Assembly: GCA_019347695.1 (NCBI GenBank)
Contig: JAHWKT010000017.1
Span: 1-33,307 of the forward strand
Origin: Actinomycetota bacterium
GTDB taxonomy: Bacteria > Actinomycetota > Nitriliruptoria > Euzebyales > JAHELV01
DNA: 33,307 nucleotides
Direction of reading: 5' to 3'
Shown: positions 24,056-32,101 of the stretch, piece after piece
How the letters are laid out: each line of letters opens with the position of its first letter
Numbering within the stretch: the stretch's first letter is position 1
Made by a program: the position numbers and the translations under genes
Notes under the pieces: model-generated
Databases searched by the model: none
The model's input: the letters and a program-made list of their open reading frames with translations, nothing else
Told to the model about the DNA's origin: nothing

Positions 24056-25732
24056 ATGCGCTGGGAGTTGTCATTACCGGTGATCCTGAGCATCGTCGCC
24101 GGGTACGCGGCGGTCATGGGTGCGATCACCTGGCGCCAGATGCAGCACACCGACGCGGAGGCGTTCGTGGTCGCTGACCGCGATGTCGGTTCGTGGCGTG
24201 GCGTGGCGACGATGTCCGCGACGTGGATCTGGGCCGCGTCGCTCTACGCGGCGGCGACCGCGGCCTACACCTACGGCCTGTCCGGGGCGTTCCACTACGC
24301 CTTCTGGGGTGGGCTCGCGCTGCTGTTCGTCTGGCGCTATGGACTGCGCCTGCGCCACCTGGTACCGGCCGGGCACACGTTCACCGAGTTCATCCGAGTT
24401 CGCCACGGCCGGCTGTCCCAGGGGGTCATCGGCACGGAGAACTACCTCAACTCCCAGTACAGCATGATCCTCAACTTCACGGCCGGCGCGGCGTTGCTGT
24501 CGCTGGTCTCGCCCCTGTCGTACGAGATCTCGCTGGTGCTCATCGCCCTGACCGTCCTCGGCTACTCCATGCTCAGCGGCATCAGGGCGTCGATCGCGAC
24601 CGACGTCGTACAGATGGCGGCCATCGCCCTGATCGCGTTCGTCGTTGTGCCGGTCATCGTCTGGCGCGCCGGCGGCCCTGTCGAGTTGGCGGCCGCGCTG
24701 CCGGAGCTCGGCGACGAACGGGCGACCTTCTGGTCGTTGCCGGCGTTCCTCGGCCAGGGTGCGCCGATGATGGCGCTGATCCTCGCCTACGCCTTCGCCA
24801 ACCCCACGGTGTGGCAGCGGATCTGGGCGCTGCGGGAGCGTGATCTCGGTCGGATCTACGTTCGGTCGGGTCTGGTGTACATGGTCGTCGTGGTCGGTGT
24901 GGGGATGCTCGGGCTGATCGCCCTGCTGGTGGGCATCGAACCGGCCGATGGCGACCTCAACACCCTCGTGCCGCTCGTCGCCGGCACGTTCCTGCCGGCA
25001 TGGCTCGGTGTGGGTTTCGTGCTGCTGGTCATCGCCGCGATCACGTCGACGTCCGACTCCGACCTGTCGGCCCTGTCGGCGATCGCGATGACCGACGTGT
25101 GGCGCGGCTATGTCCGCCCGGAAGCGGGCGACGCCGAGCTCAAGCGCGTCGCCCGGGTCGCAATGGTGCTGGTCACGGCCATCGCGGTCGCCGTCGCCCT
25201 GCTGCGGCTCGACATCCTGACGCTCATCCTGTTCTACGGCATGATCCGTTCGGCGTCGGTGGTGCCCATCGCCGCGAGCATCGTGTGGGACCGGGTGTCG
25301 AACCTAGGGTTCTCAGCCGGCGTCCTCGCTGGCGTCGCGCTGGGCATCGGCGCGCGGTGGTGGACCACACCGAACGATGCGGGCATCGTCGCCGTTGGTC
25401 GGGGCGATGTCGCCGGCGTGGCGCTGCTCGTGCTGGCGGTGCTGGGGGCCGGCAGCATGGCCGCCGGCACCGCCTACCCGCTGGTGCGTCTCCGGGCGGC
25501 GGCGGCGGTCGGCGGCGCGGTCGCCGCGGCGGTGGCGGCCACGCAGGTGGCGGCCTTCCCCGGACTGCTCGGCTACCCGGTGCTGCTGTCGACGCTGGTC
25601 GCCCTCGGCACGGGCATGGTGGTATGCATCGGCGTCAGCGTGGTGAGCGATCGCAGCTTCGACTGGTCGGTCCTCGACCGCACGATCCAGCCGCTCGGCG
25701 AATCCGTCACGCCAGCGACCTCGAAGGCGTGA
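24056..25732 (+). CDS. Sodium:solute symporter family (SSS) transporter
   Basis: A 558-residue integral membrane protein with about 13 predicted helices. SSS-type features include a first helix followed by EAFVVADRDVGSWRGVATMSATWIWAASL, and the conserved TSTSDSDLSALSAIAMTDVWRGY region late in the protein. The substrate cannot be read from sequence; family members carry proline, pantothenate, urea, sugars and carboxylates. The translated start is ATG 24056, with a GGTGGTTGG purine-rich lead. Its stop overlaps the start of an acyl-CoA synthetase gene (GTGA), so the cargo is plausibly a carboxylate that is then activated. Confidence 0.88.
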   Translation: MRWELSLPVILSIVAGYAAVMGAITWRQMQHTDAEAFVVADRDVGSWRGVATMSATWIWAASLYAAATAAYTYGLSGAFHYAFWGGLALLFVWRYGLRLRHLVPAGHTFTEFIRVRHGRLSQGVIGTENYLNSQYSMILNFTAGAALLSLVSPLSYEISLVLIALTVLGYSMLSGIRASIATDVVQMAAIALIAFVVVPVIVWRAGGPVELAAALPELGDERATFWSLPAFLGQGAPMMALILAYAFANPTVWQRIWALRERDLGRIYVRSGLVYMVVVVGVGMLGLIALLVGIEPADGDLNTLVPLVAGTFLPAWLGVGFVLLVIAAITSTSDSDLSALSAIAMTDVWRGYVRPEAGDAELKRVARVAMVLVTAIAVAVALLRLDILTLILFYGMIRSASVVPIAASIVWDRVSNLGFSAGVLAGVALGIGARWWTTPNDAGIVAVGRGDVAGVALLVLAVLGAGSMAAGTAYPLVRLRAAAAVGGAVAAAVAATQVAAFPGLLGYPVLLSTLVALGTGMVVCIGVSVVSDRSFDWSVLDRTIQPLGESVTPATSKA

Positions 25733-27396
25733 GCGGCGAGCTTCGCGTACAGCGCGAACCATGGCGCGGCAACGAGCTGCTGAGCTACCCGGAGCGTCCG
25801 GCCAGCATCGTGCACATCCTCGACGACGTGGTGCGTGCACACGGCGCCACCGAGGGTCTCGTCGATGCGCACGGACGGTGCACGTACGACGAGTTCGCCA
25901 TGCGGGTGGCCGGCACGGCGGCGGCACTGGCTGACCGCGGTCTGGGCAGGGGAGCGGCGCTGGGCGTCGTGTCGCCCAACAGCGTCGACCTCGCGGTGCT
26001 GGTGTTCGCGTGTGCCGCGGCGGGCGTGCTGATGGTCGGGCTGTCCGAACGCGGCGCGCCGCCCCGCTGGGCCCGACTGCTGCGTACCGCCGGTGCGTCA
26101 GCCGTCGCCGCGGCGCCGGGGCATCACGCGGCCGCGACCAGCGCCGCGGCGGCTGCCGACCTTGCCGAGCCCGCGGTCATGGACCTCGCCGAGCTGACCC
26201 GCGACCGCACCCTGCCGTGGTCGTTCGTCCGGCCGGACGAGGGCGACACGTACGCCGTGGTGGGCACCGCCGGGACGACCGGACCGCCCAAGGCCAGCCG
26301 CGTGATCCACCGCTGTTCGGTGCACTCGGCGCTCAGCTACCGATCGGTCCTGGGCCTGACATCGCGAGATCGCACGGCGGTGCTGTTCCCCCTCACCTAC
26401 ATCAGTGCGTTGCACGCGCATGTCCTGCCAATGATGCTGGCCGGGGGGACCAGCGTGCTCACCACAGCATCCCGCGCGCACCGCTTCTGCGATGTGCTCG
26501 CCGACGAGCAGATCACCTGGATGTACACGGTGCCCAGCTTCTGGCTGGCGCTGTTGCGCACTGACCGGTTCAGCGGCATCCACCTCCCGCACCTGCGCCT
26601 GGCCGCGTTCGGCGGCAGCGCGTTCCCGCCCGACGCGCTCGGCGAGATCCGCCGGCGGTTTCCGGAGGTCGCGCTCCACAACATCTACGGACTGTCGGAG
26701 ACCCACTCGCCGGCCACGATCCTGCGTGACGACGAGTTCGCCGACCGCCCGACGTCCGTCGGCCGAGCGCTGCCATGCATGGAAGCCCGGGTCGTCGACG
26801 CGACCGGTGCGGTTGTGACCACGGGCGACGACGGGCAGTTGCAGTTGCGCGGTTCGCTGGTCACCACCGGCTATCTTGGCGACGCGGGCGCGACCGCCGC
26901 AGCATTCGTCGACGATGGCTGGTTCGCGACCGGCGACCAGGCCCGCTTCGACGCGGAAGGCTACGTGTGGCTGCTCGGTCGTCGGCATGATCTGATCATC
27001 CGCGGTGGGTTCAACATCGCTCCGGTCGAGGTCGAGCAGGCGCTGCGTCACCACCCCGGCATCGCGGACGCGGCCGTGTTCGGTGTCTCCGACGGGATCG
27101 GCGACCGCGCCGTGGCCTGCGCGATCGTGCGCGACGACCCGGCGCTGCGGCCGCGTGCCGTGCGCGCCTGGGTCCGCACGCAGGTCGGCGACTACGCGGT
27201 GCCGCGCCACGTGCACTTCGTCGACGACATCCCACTGACCGCCATCGGCAAGATCGACCGCGGCGCGCTGGCCGAGCGACTGCCGGGGTCCCCGCGGCGG
27301 CGTCGCCGACATCGTCGCCCGGGTGACACAGCGGACCACGTCGAGGAGCGGGCGCGGTTCGGTCCTCCGAGGTCGGGCACGCTCATGCCACCATGA
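25729..27396 (+). CDS. AMP-forming acyl-CoA synthetase / CoA ligase (ANL superfamily)
   Basis: A 555-residue adenylating enzyme. Motifs: P-loop-like TAGTTGPPKASRVIH (about 180-194), the aromatic/Glu motif YGLSETHSPAT (320-330), GWFATGDQARFD with Asp403, GRRHDLIIRGGFNI, and catalytic Lys508 in PLTAIGKIDRGAL. The P-loop Lys is followed by Ala-Ser, not a typical Gly, a minor deviation. Substrate class unknown. The GTG start overlaps the symporter stop; the ORF track start inside the symporter is rejected. The C-terminal ~35 residues are basic and poorly conserved-looking. The stop overlaps the next gene's ATG. Confidence 0.9.
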   Translation: MSGELRVQREPWRGNELLSYPERPASIVHILDDVVRAHGATEGLVDAHGRCTYDEFAMRVAGTAAALADRGLGRGAALGVVSPNSVDLAVLVFACAAAGVLMVGLSERGAPPRWARLLRTAGASAVAAAPGHHAAATSAAAAADLAEPAVMDLAELTRDRTLPWSFVRPDEGDTYAVVGTAGTTGPPKASRVIHRCSVHSALSYRSVLGLTSRDRTAVLFPLTYISALHAHVLPMMLAGGTSVLTTASRAHRFCDVLADEQITWMYTVPSFWLALLRTDRFSGIHLPHLRLAAFGGSAFPPDALGEIRRRFPEVALHNIYGLSETHSPATILRDDEFADRPTSVGRALPCMEARVVDATGAVVTTGDDGQLQLRGSLVTTGYLGDAGATAAAFVDDGWFATGDQARFDAEGYVWLLGRRHDLIIRGGFNIAPVEVEQALRHHPGIADAAVFGVSDGIGDRAVACAIVRDDPALRPRAVRAWVRTQVGDYAVPRHVHFVDDIPLTAIGKIDRGALAERLPGSPRRRRRHRRPGDTADHVEERARFGPPRSGTLMPP

Positions 27397-27851
27397 CCCA
27401 CATGACTGACCCTGCCGCGTCGTCCGATCCCAAACTGCCCGCCGACATCGACGCGGCGGTCGACTTCATCCTCGACCGCTACCGCACGTTCGCTGTCGTC
27501 GGGGCGTCGCCACGCTCGTGGCGGCCCAGCCACGGGGTCATGCAGACGCTCATGGCCAACGGCTTCGACGTGGTTCCGGTGAATCCGACGTGTGATGAGG
27601 TGCTCGGACGCGCGGCGTATCCAGACCTCGCGTCGATACCCGCTGATCGCGGCATCGAGGTCGTCGACATCTTCCGGCGCTCACAGTTCGCCGGTGGACA
27701 CGTCGACGAGGCGATCGCCGTGGGTGCCGCAGCCGTGTGGATGCAGCTCGGCGTCATCGATGAGGCCGCGGCGCAACGGGCCCGCGACGCCGGACTGGCC
27801 GTCGTGATGGACCGCTGCCCCGCGATCGAGCTGCGTCGCCGTTCGGACTAG
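27393..27851 (+). CDS. CoA-binding protein (YccU family)
   Basis: A 152-residue Rossmann-like CoA-binding domain protein: TFAVVGASPRSWRPSHGVMQTLMANGFDVVPVNP at the N-terminus, then GIEVVDIFRRSQFAGGHVDEAI, AVWMQLGVID and VVMDRCPAIE, the usual YccU blocks. Its biochemical role is unknown. The ATG overlaps the acyl-CoA synthetase stop (ATGA), so symporter, ligase and CoA-binding protein form one coupled unit; a second ATG at 27402 is possible. Confidence 0.9.
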   Translation: MTHMTDPAASSDPKLPADIDAAVDFILDRYRTFAVVGASPRSWRPSHGVMQTLMANGFDVVPVNPTCDEVLGRAAYPDLASIPADRGIEVVDIFRRSQFAGGHVDEAIAVGAAAVWMQLGVIDEAAAQRARDAGLAVVMDRCPAIELRRRSD

Positions 27852-27874
27852 ACGACTGCAGGTGCGGTGGTCAT

Positions 27875-28732
27875 CTACCGGTCCGGACGGCGCGTGAGAC
27901 CGGCGACCTCTGCCAGACCGGCCAGGTCCTGGAGGGTGATCGTGCGATAGCCGCTGTGGATGAGCCCGCGTCGTCGCAGCGTGGCGAGCACCCGCGACAC
28001 CGACTGGCGCCGGACGCCGAGAAGCTGCGCGATCGTCCCGTGCGCCAATCGGACGACCCACGCCCCGCTGGAGTCCTGCTCCCGCTCGTCGAGCAGCAGC
28101 ATCGCGACCTGCATGGTCAGGTCCTTGGTCAGCAGCGAGACCATGCGCTGCTGCGTCTGCTCGAGTCGCTTCGCCAGCGAGGTCATCCACCGCAGCGACA
28201 GCGACGGTGATTGCGTGAGCATGCCGAGCAGCTGGTTGCGGGAGATCTCCAGGATGGTGGTCCGCTGCCCGGTCAATGCGTCGAACGGCATGGGGCGTTC
28301 GCAGAACATCGGAATGTCGCCGACGACGCCGCCCTCGCGTATCAGGCCGACGAGCTGCCGCCCGCCGAGCGGGCGGCGGATGGCCAGGTGGACCTCACCG
28401 CTGCGCACGACGTACACCGACTCCACCGACGCACCTGCGGCGATCAGCACCGACCCCTGCGGTTCATGGCGCACCCGCACCACACGCTCGAGCTGGTCGA
28501 TGTCGGACTGCTGCAGCGGGGTGAGATCCGTGCGTGCCATCGCGCGGGCGATCCACAACGCGTGCCGGCGGGCGGCGGCCGGGTCGGTCCGCATCTGCCT
28601 GTCGATCCTCGGCATCACATCCGCTCGATCTCGCGACACCCAGGATTGCGCATCTGCGTGTGGGTCCGTGGTGTCGATGGCGTCTTGCACCTCTCCATAG
28701 TGCATGTCAGCACTCCTCGCGGCGGTTCGCAT
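27875..28732 (-). CDS. Crp/Fnr-family transcriptional regulator
   Basis: A 285-residue regulator with an N-terminal extension (~60 residues), a cyclic-nucleotide-binding-like domain (GSVLIAAGASVESVYVVRSGEVHLAIR, GGVVGDIPMF) and a C-terminal Crp winged helix (HGTIAQLLGVRRQSVSRVLATLRRRGLI). The phosphate-binding cassette of true CRP (GExAL..R) is not intact, so cAMP binding is not assured, and there is no Fnr cysteine cluster. The start could be ATG 28732 or ATG 28705. It is convergent with the CoA-binding gene. Confidence 0.87.
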   Translation of the reverse strand: MRTAARSADMHYGEVQDAIDTTDPHADAQSWVSRDRADVMPRIDRQMRTDPAAARRHALWIARAMARTDLTPLQQSDIDQLERVVRVRHEPQGSVLIAAGASVESVYVVRSGEVHLAIRRPLGGRQLVGLIREGGVVGDIPMFCERPMPFDALTGQRTTILEISRNQLLGMLTQSPSLSLRWMTSLAKRLEQTQQRMVSLLTKDLTMQVAMLLLDEREQDSSGAWVVRLAHGTIAQLLGVRRQSVSRVLATLRRRGLIHSGYRTITLQDLAGLAEVAGLTRRPDR

Positions 28733-28800
28733 GGGTTCAACACCATCTGGTGTATGCTGCTTCCGCGATCGTCACCCAGGTGACGCTCCACCGACGGGCC

Positions 28801-28850
28801 GTGCGGCGTAGCCGGTCGGTCGCGTGTTTCGCGGCACCAGGCTCCGCGAA
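28801..28850 (+). repeat. Dispersed two-hairpin repeat, copy 3
   Basis: A 50-bp copy in the same orientation and of the same length as copy 1. The second hairpin is TTCGCGGCACCAGGCTCCGCGAA, and the first hairpin is slightly decayed (GCGGCGTAGCCGG). It is intergenic between the Crp gene and the 22-residue peptide. Confidence 0.85.
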
Positions 28851-28904
28851 GTTTGTGCGGATAGTGCAGGGGCAGCATGCGGCCGTTCCGTCACGTCAGT
28901 GTAT

Positions 28905-28914
28905 GGAAGGAGGT
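28905..28914 (+). promoter_or_regulatory. Near-perfect ribosome binding site of the 22-residue peptide
   Basis: GGAAGGAGGT, complementary to the 16S 3' end over at least eight bases, ends 6 nt before the ATG. It is the strongest Shine-Dalgarno noticed in the window and decides that the tiny frame downstream is a gene. Confidence 0.75.
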
Positions 28915-28920
28915 CCAACG

Positions 28921-28989
28921 ATGTTGCGTACCGTCATCACGGTGTTGGTAGTTGTGATTCTCATCATTGTGCTGCTGCGGCTGATCTAG
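28921..28989 (+). CDS. 22-residue single-span membrane peptide
   Basis: MLRTVITVLVVVILIIVLLRLI, then TAG: one hydrophobic helix flanked by arginines. It is too short for the ORF track. The near-perfect Shine-Dalgarno at ideal spacing strongly supports translation. Codon usage is less GC-rich than the neighbours (gtt, att, ttg), as expected for a Val/Ile/Leu-only helix. A GC-rich hairpin (29044-29075) follows and may end the transcript. The function is unknown; peptides like this can be small membrane-protein regulators, type I toxin-like, or stress peptides. I saw no antisense RNA gene with any confidence. Confidence 0.65.
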   Translation: MLRTVITVLVVVILIIVLLRLI

Positions 28990-29043
28990 ACCGGTTCCGG
29001 TGCGATCCTCGCGCGAACCGCTGCTCCAGGCTGACACGAACTC

Positions 29044-29075
29044 CGGAGCCTTCACCCGCGTGGTCGAAGGCTCCG
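29044..29075 (+). terminator. Terminator-like hairpin after the membrane peptide
   Basis: CGGAGCCTTC and GAAGGCTCCG form a perfect 10-bp stem around a 12-nt loop, 54 bp after the peptide stop. There is no U-tract. Confidence 0.55.
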
Positions 29076-29235
29076 CTCGTATGCGCCAGAGAACCTGACG
29101 ACGGCCGCACGCCACTGCAGCGGCGTCATGAGATCAGGAGCCTCTCGACGATTGGCATCGCGGGGCCGTCTCGAGCCCGCACCCTTGGCCTGCTCGGGTC
29201 TGCTCGTGCGGAAGTAATACATCGTTTAGGGGTGC

Positions 29236-29241
29236 TATCAT
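29236..29241 (+). promoter_or_regulatory. -10 element of a probable leaderless promoter for the CmtR-like gene
   Basis: TATCAT lies 6 bp before the ATG at 29248 in a locally AT-rich segment, and no Shine-Dalgarno precedes the gene. This is the pattern of leaderless actinobacterial mRNAs that begin at the start codon. No convincing -35 is visible, and the operator is not identified. Confidence 0.45.
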
Positions 29242-29247
29242 CGCTAG

Positions 29248-29622
29248 ATGACGATCGATGTCACTGACGACGACCCTCCGTTCGCCACCGGCCGGTCAGA
29301 GTGGGCGGCGGCGGTGGCGTTGTTCCGGAGCCTGGCGGATCCGACGAGGTTGGCGGTGGTGCGCCGGTTGGCTGTGGGGGAGCGGCGGGTGACCGACCTC
29401 GTGAGGGAGTTGGGGTTGGCGCAGTCGACGGTGTCGGCGCACCTGGCCTGTCTGCGTGACTGCGGGCTGGTCGACTTCCGCGCGCAGGGCCGCCAGTCGT
29501 TCTATTTCCTGGCGCGGCCGGAGCTGTTGGGCTTGCTGGCCTCGGCCGAAGCGGTGCTCGCCGCGACTGGTGAGGCGGTCGCGTTGTGCCCGGTGTACGG
29601 CGCGGGACCGGAGACGTCGTGA
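29248..29622 (+). CDS. ArsR/SmtB-family metal sensor, CmtR-like
   Basis: A 124-residue winged-helix repressor: LFRSLADPTRLAVVRRL, then the recognition helix region LGLAQSTVSAHLACLRDCGLV. Cys68 and Cys72 (ACLRDC) and a C-terminal Cys114 (VALCPVYG) match in spacing the Cd(II)/Pb(II) ligands Cys57, Cys61 and Cys102 of M. tuberculosis CmtR. The stop overlaps the CDF pump start (GTGA), so the likely role is metal-relieved repression of the pump. Metal identity is inferred. Confidence 0.87.
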   Translation: MTIDVTDDDPPFATGRSEWAAAVALFRSLADPTRLAVVRRLAVGERRVTDLVRELGLAQSTVSAHLACLRDCGLVDFRAQGRQSFYFLARPELLGLLASAEAVLAATGEAVALCPVYGAGPETS

Positions 29623-30275
29623 CCGAGCGGTCGCCGACCGACGCCGTCGTGGACATCGACGTCGGTGGCGCCGAGGCGCGGCGGGCGGTGCTGCTGGAGC
29701 AGGCGACGATTGCCTACAACGTCGTCGAGGGGGTCATCGCGATCATGGCCGGCTTTGCCGCGGGGTCGGTCGCGTTGGTGGGGTTCGGATTCGACTCGGG
29801 GATCGAGGTGGCGGCCGCGGCGGTCGTCCTGTGGCGGCTGCGCGCGGACATCCGCGGTGGTGTCGTCGACGGGGCCCGGCAGCGACGGGCGTTGCGGTTC
29901 GTCGCCTTGACGTTCTTCCTGCTGGCCGGCTATGTGGTCGTGGAGGGTGTCCGCGATCTGGTAGCCGGTGCCGTGCCGGACACCTCGCCGGTGGGGATCG
30001 CCCTGACGGGCGCGTCGATCGTGGTCATGCCGCTGCTGGCGCGGGCCAAGGACCGTGCCGGCCGAGCTATGGGGTCGCGGCTGGTCGTGGCGGATGCAGC
30101 AGAGACGACGTTGTGTGCGTGGCTGTCGGTGTCAACGTTTGCAGGCCTCGTCGCATTCGCCGTGCTCGAATGGACGTGGATCGACGCCGTCGCGGGGTTC
30201 GTGATCGCCGGCTTCGCGGTGAACGAGGGTCGGGAGGCCTGGCACGGCGAGCTCGTCTGCGACGACCACGACTGA
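29619..30275 (+). CDS. Cation diffusion facilitator-type metal efflux protein
   Basis: A 218-residue protein with about six membrane helices and CDF features: the first helix TIAYNVVEGVIAIMAGFAAGSVALVGFGFDSGIEV and a later helix VVADAAETTLCAWLSVS. The classical HxxxD sites are replaced by acidic ones (FDSGIE, DAAET), and the usual cytoplasmic C-terminal domain is missing. Variants like this accompany CmtR-type sensors in actinobacteria. GTG 29619 overlaps the repressor stop. Confidence 0.83.
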   Translation: MTERSPTDAVVDIDVGGAEARRAVLLEQATIAYNVVEGVIAIMAGFAAGSVALVGFGFDSGIEVAAAAVVLWRLRADIRGGVVDGARQRRALRFVALTFFLLAGYVVVEGVRDLVAGAVPDTSPVGIALTGASIVVMPLLARAKDRAGRAMGSRLVVADAAETTLCAWLSVSTFAGLVAFAVLEWTWIDAVAGFVIAGFAVNEGREAWHGELVCDDHD

Positions 30276-30284
30276 CCCGGCCGA

Positions 30285-30437
30285 GACCGACGCGCACCGT
30301 GCTGGTGTTGGAGGCAGGTCCGGACTTCGCGATCGAGGCGGCCCTGCCGCACGAGCTGAGCGTCGGCGATCCGCTCGCCGACGCCGGTCACGACTCGCGG
30401 CTGACGGCCCGGGTGAGCGGCGAGCCGCAGCACTACT
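30285..30437 (+). pseudogene. Remnant of a GMC-family oxidoreductase
   Basis: In one frame downstream of the CDF gene, RTVLVLEAGPDFAIEAALP followed by GDPLADAGHDSRLTARVSGE resembles the FAD-binding beta-strand and following loop of GMC oxidoreductases. The preceding GxGxxG segment and everything after it are absent, so this is a ~50-codon scrap. Nothing else is visible in 30276-30476. Confidence 0.5.
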
Positions 30438-30476
30438 ACGGTGTGCGATCAAGCGGTGTGCCGGCGTCTGGGTCGA

Positions 30477-31055
30477 TCACCCAGCGTTGCCAGGCTCGGC
30501 GTCAGGATCGGGCAGGCTCGGGTACTCGGACGGGTACAGGCCGGCGACGAATGCGTAGGTGATCTCACCGCCGCGAGGGATCGCGCTGAACTCGCGAGTC
30601 AGCTCGAACACTTTGTCCCAGAACTGCGCGGCGCGGTCGCGCGGGATCCGGGCGTGGCGCAGGATCGCCCGGAGGGTGTCGGCCTCGTGCGCCGGGCCGG
30701 ACTGGGCGGCCGCCTCGACCAGCACGTTGCTCATCATGCGCACGTGCTCAGGTCCGACGGCTTCCACGTAGAAGATCCGCGCGGTGCGGCCGTAGAACCG
30801 TTCGTCGATGGCGCGCACCCGGCGGGTGCGCACAACGCTGAGCAGGCGCGCGTCGACGAGGACGCCCACGTGGTAGGCGACGGTGCTCGGCGGCCGATCC
30901 ACCGCGGTGGCGAGCTCGCCGACGCTCGCCGCCCGCTCGAGCACCAGGTCCAGCAGCGTGTTACGTAGTGGGTGGAACAGCGCCTTGAGCTCGTCGGGCT
31001 CGGTGATGATCCGCAGGTCCTCGAGCTCGTAGTCCGGCATTGGATGATCATCCAT
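30477..31055 (-). CDS. ArsR-type helix-turn-helix regulator (HTH_20)
   Basis: A 192-residue regulator with an N-terminal winged helix (ALFHPLRNTLLDLVLERAASVGELATAVDRPPSTVAYHVGVLVDARLL) and a helical C-terminal half containing FYGRTARIFYVEAV and a conserved aromatic segment. No metal-binding cysteines are present. The ORF track extends far upstream antisense to the hydrolase gene; ATG 31055 or ATG 31040 are the realistic starts. It is divergent from the dienelactone hydrolase with starts only 12-27 bp apart, so it probably controls that gene. Confidence 0.85.
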   Translation of the reverse strand: MDDHPMPDYELEDLRIITEPDELKALFHPLRNTLLDLVLERAASVGELATAVDRPPSTVAYHVGVLVDARLLSVVRTRRVRAIDERFYGRTARIFYVEAVGPEHVRMMSNVLVEAAAQSGPAHEADTLRAILRHARIPRDRAAQFWDKVFELTREFSAIPRGGEITYAFVAGLYPSEYPSLPDPDAEPGNAG

Positions 31056-31067
31056 GAGGAGGCCGCG

Positions 31068-31644
31068 ATGGCCGAGGTCCTGTTCTTCCACCACGCGCTC
31101 GGCTGCACGGACGGATTCGAGGCGTTGGCACAACGGTTGCGCGACGCCGGGCACACCGTGCACACGCCCGATCTGTTCGACGGCCGCGTGTTCGCCGCGA
31201 TCGACGAAGGGGTGCGCTACGCCCAGCAGGTCGGGTTCGAGACGGTGCGCGAGCGGGGGGTGCGCGCGTCCGACGACCTCGCCGCAGAGCTGGTGTATGC
31301 CGGGATGTCGCTGGGGGTGATGCCCGCGCAGAAGCTCGCCCAGACGCGGGCCGGTGCCCGCGGCGCGGTGTTCCTTGATGCGTGCCTGCCACCATCGGAG
31401 TTCAATCAGGGCTGGCCGGCGGATGTCCCGGTACAGGTGCACGGGATGCAAGATGATCCGTTCTTTGCCGGTGAGGGCGACATCGACGCGGCTCGTGCGC
31501 TTGTCGCCGAGGCCGACGACGGCGAACTCGTCGTCTACCCCGGCGACGGGCACCTGTACACCGACAGCTCCGGGCCCCTCCTACGACGCCGCGGCGACCG
31601 ACCTACTCATCGAGCGGCTCGTGGCATTCCTCGCCCGCGTCTGA
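31068..31644 (+). CDS. Dienelactone hydrolase family protein with C-terminal frameshift
   Basis: An alpha/beta hydrolase: FFHHALGCTDGFEALAQRLR, the nucleophile elbow region AGMSLGVMPAQKLAQTR, an Asp in GMQDDPFF and the catalytic His in YPGDGHLYTDSS. The original frame runs into an unrelated tail ending at 31919 (283 aa). The expected C-terminus (SYDAAATDLLIERLVAFLARV, stop at 31644) lies in the +1 frame. The switch falls at GGGCCCCTCC (31572-31581); removing one C restores a 191-residue protein. It could be a real mutation, slippage, or a base-call error in a homopolymer. AGGAGG lies 5 nt before ATG 31068. Confidence 0.8.
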
Positions 31645-31764
31645 GCCCGAGCCGGCAACCTACTGCGAACGCCCGGCCGCCCCGTCCGGTAGCCAAGCCC
31701 ACCATCACTGCTGCTCGCGCTCCACGCGACGGGCCCAGCGGATGGCGGCAGGCCTTTGTGCTCA

Positions 31765-31870
31765 GCGCCATCTGTCGAGCAGGCGGCCCTTGCCCATCAC
31801 GTAGATCATGCCGGCGAGCGGATCGACGTCGAGCTCTCTCGCCGTCGTGGCCGCGGGGTGTGTCACAGAC
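31765..31870 (-). pseudogene. Possible decayed tyrosine-recombinase fragment
   Basis: On the reverse strand a short open stretch ends ARELDVDPLAGMIYVMGKGRLLDR, which resembles the beta-strand region of phage-type integrases (…DVDLDAG.I.VMGKGRR.R). The catalytic Arg and Tyr parts are absent. The match is short and from memory. The surrounding 31645-32101 contains no other recognisable gene. Confidence 0.28.
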
Positions 31871-32101
31871 GCCGTCGATGCGATGCGGCAGTGACGACCC
31901 TGCGGACGGAACGCGGTGAGATGACTCACGTCAGCCGCGTCCGTGTGCCCTTCGACACACGCGCGTAGCGCGGCCGCCAGGGGCGTGACGTGCTGACCCG
32001 GCACCCGCCGCAAGTTGACGGTCTCATCTACTGTCGGAGCGCTGTGCTACGGCGAGAGAATGGGCTCTCGGCCGCAAATCCGCTGGTCAGAGGCCTGAAA
32101 C

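Noticed and set aside
29456-30562. 368-aa forward ORF overlapping the CmtR-like and CDF genes
   Set aside because: Mostly a shadow of the CDF gene; only its last ~50 codons past 30276 resemble a real family, and these are listed as a GMC remnant.
31756-31968. 70-aa forward ORF in the gene-poor stretch
   Set aside because: No ribosome site, no recognisable features, and it overlaps the possible integrase scrap on the other strand.
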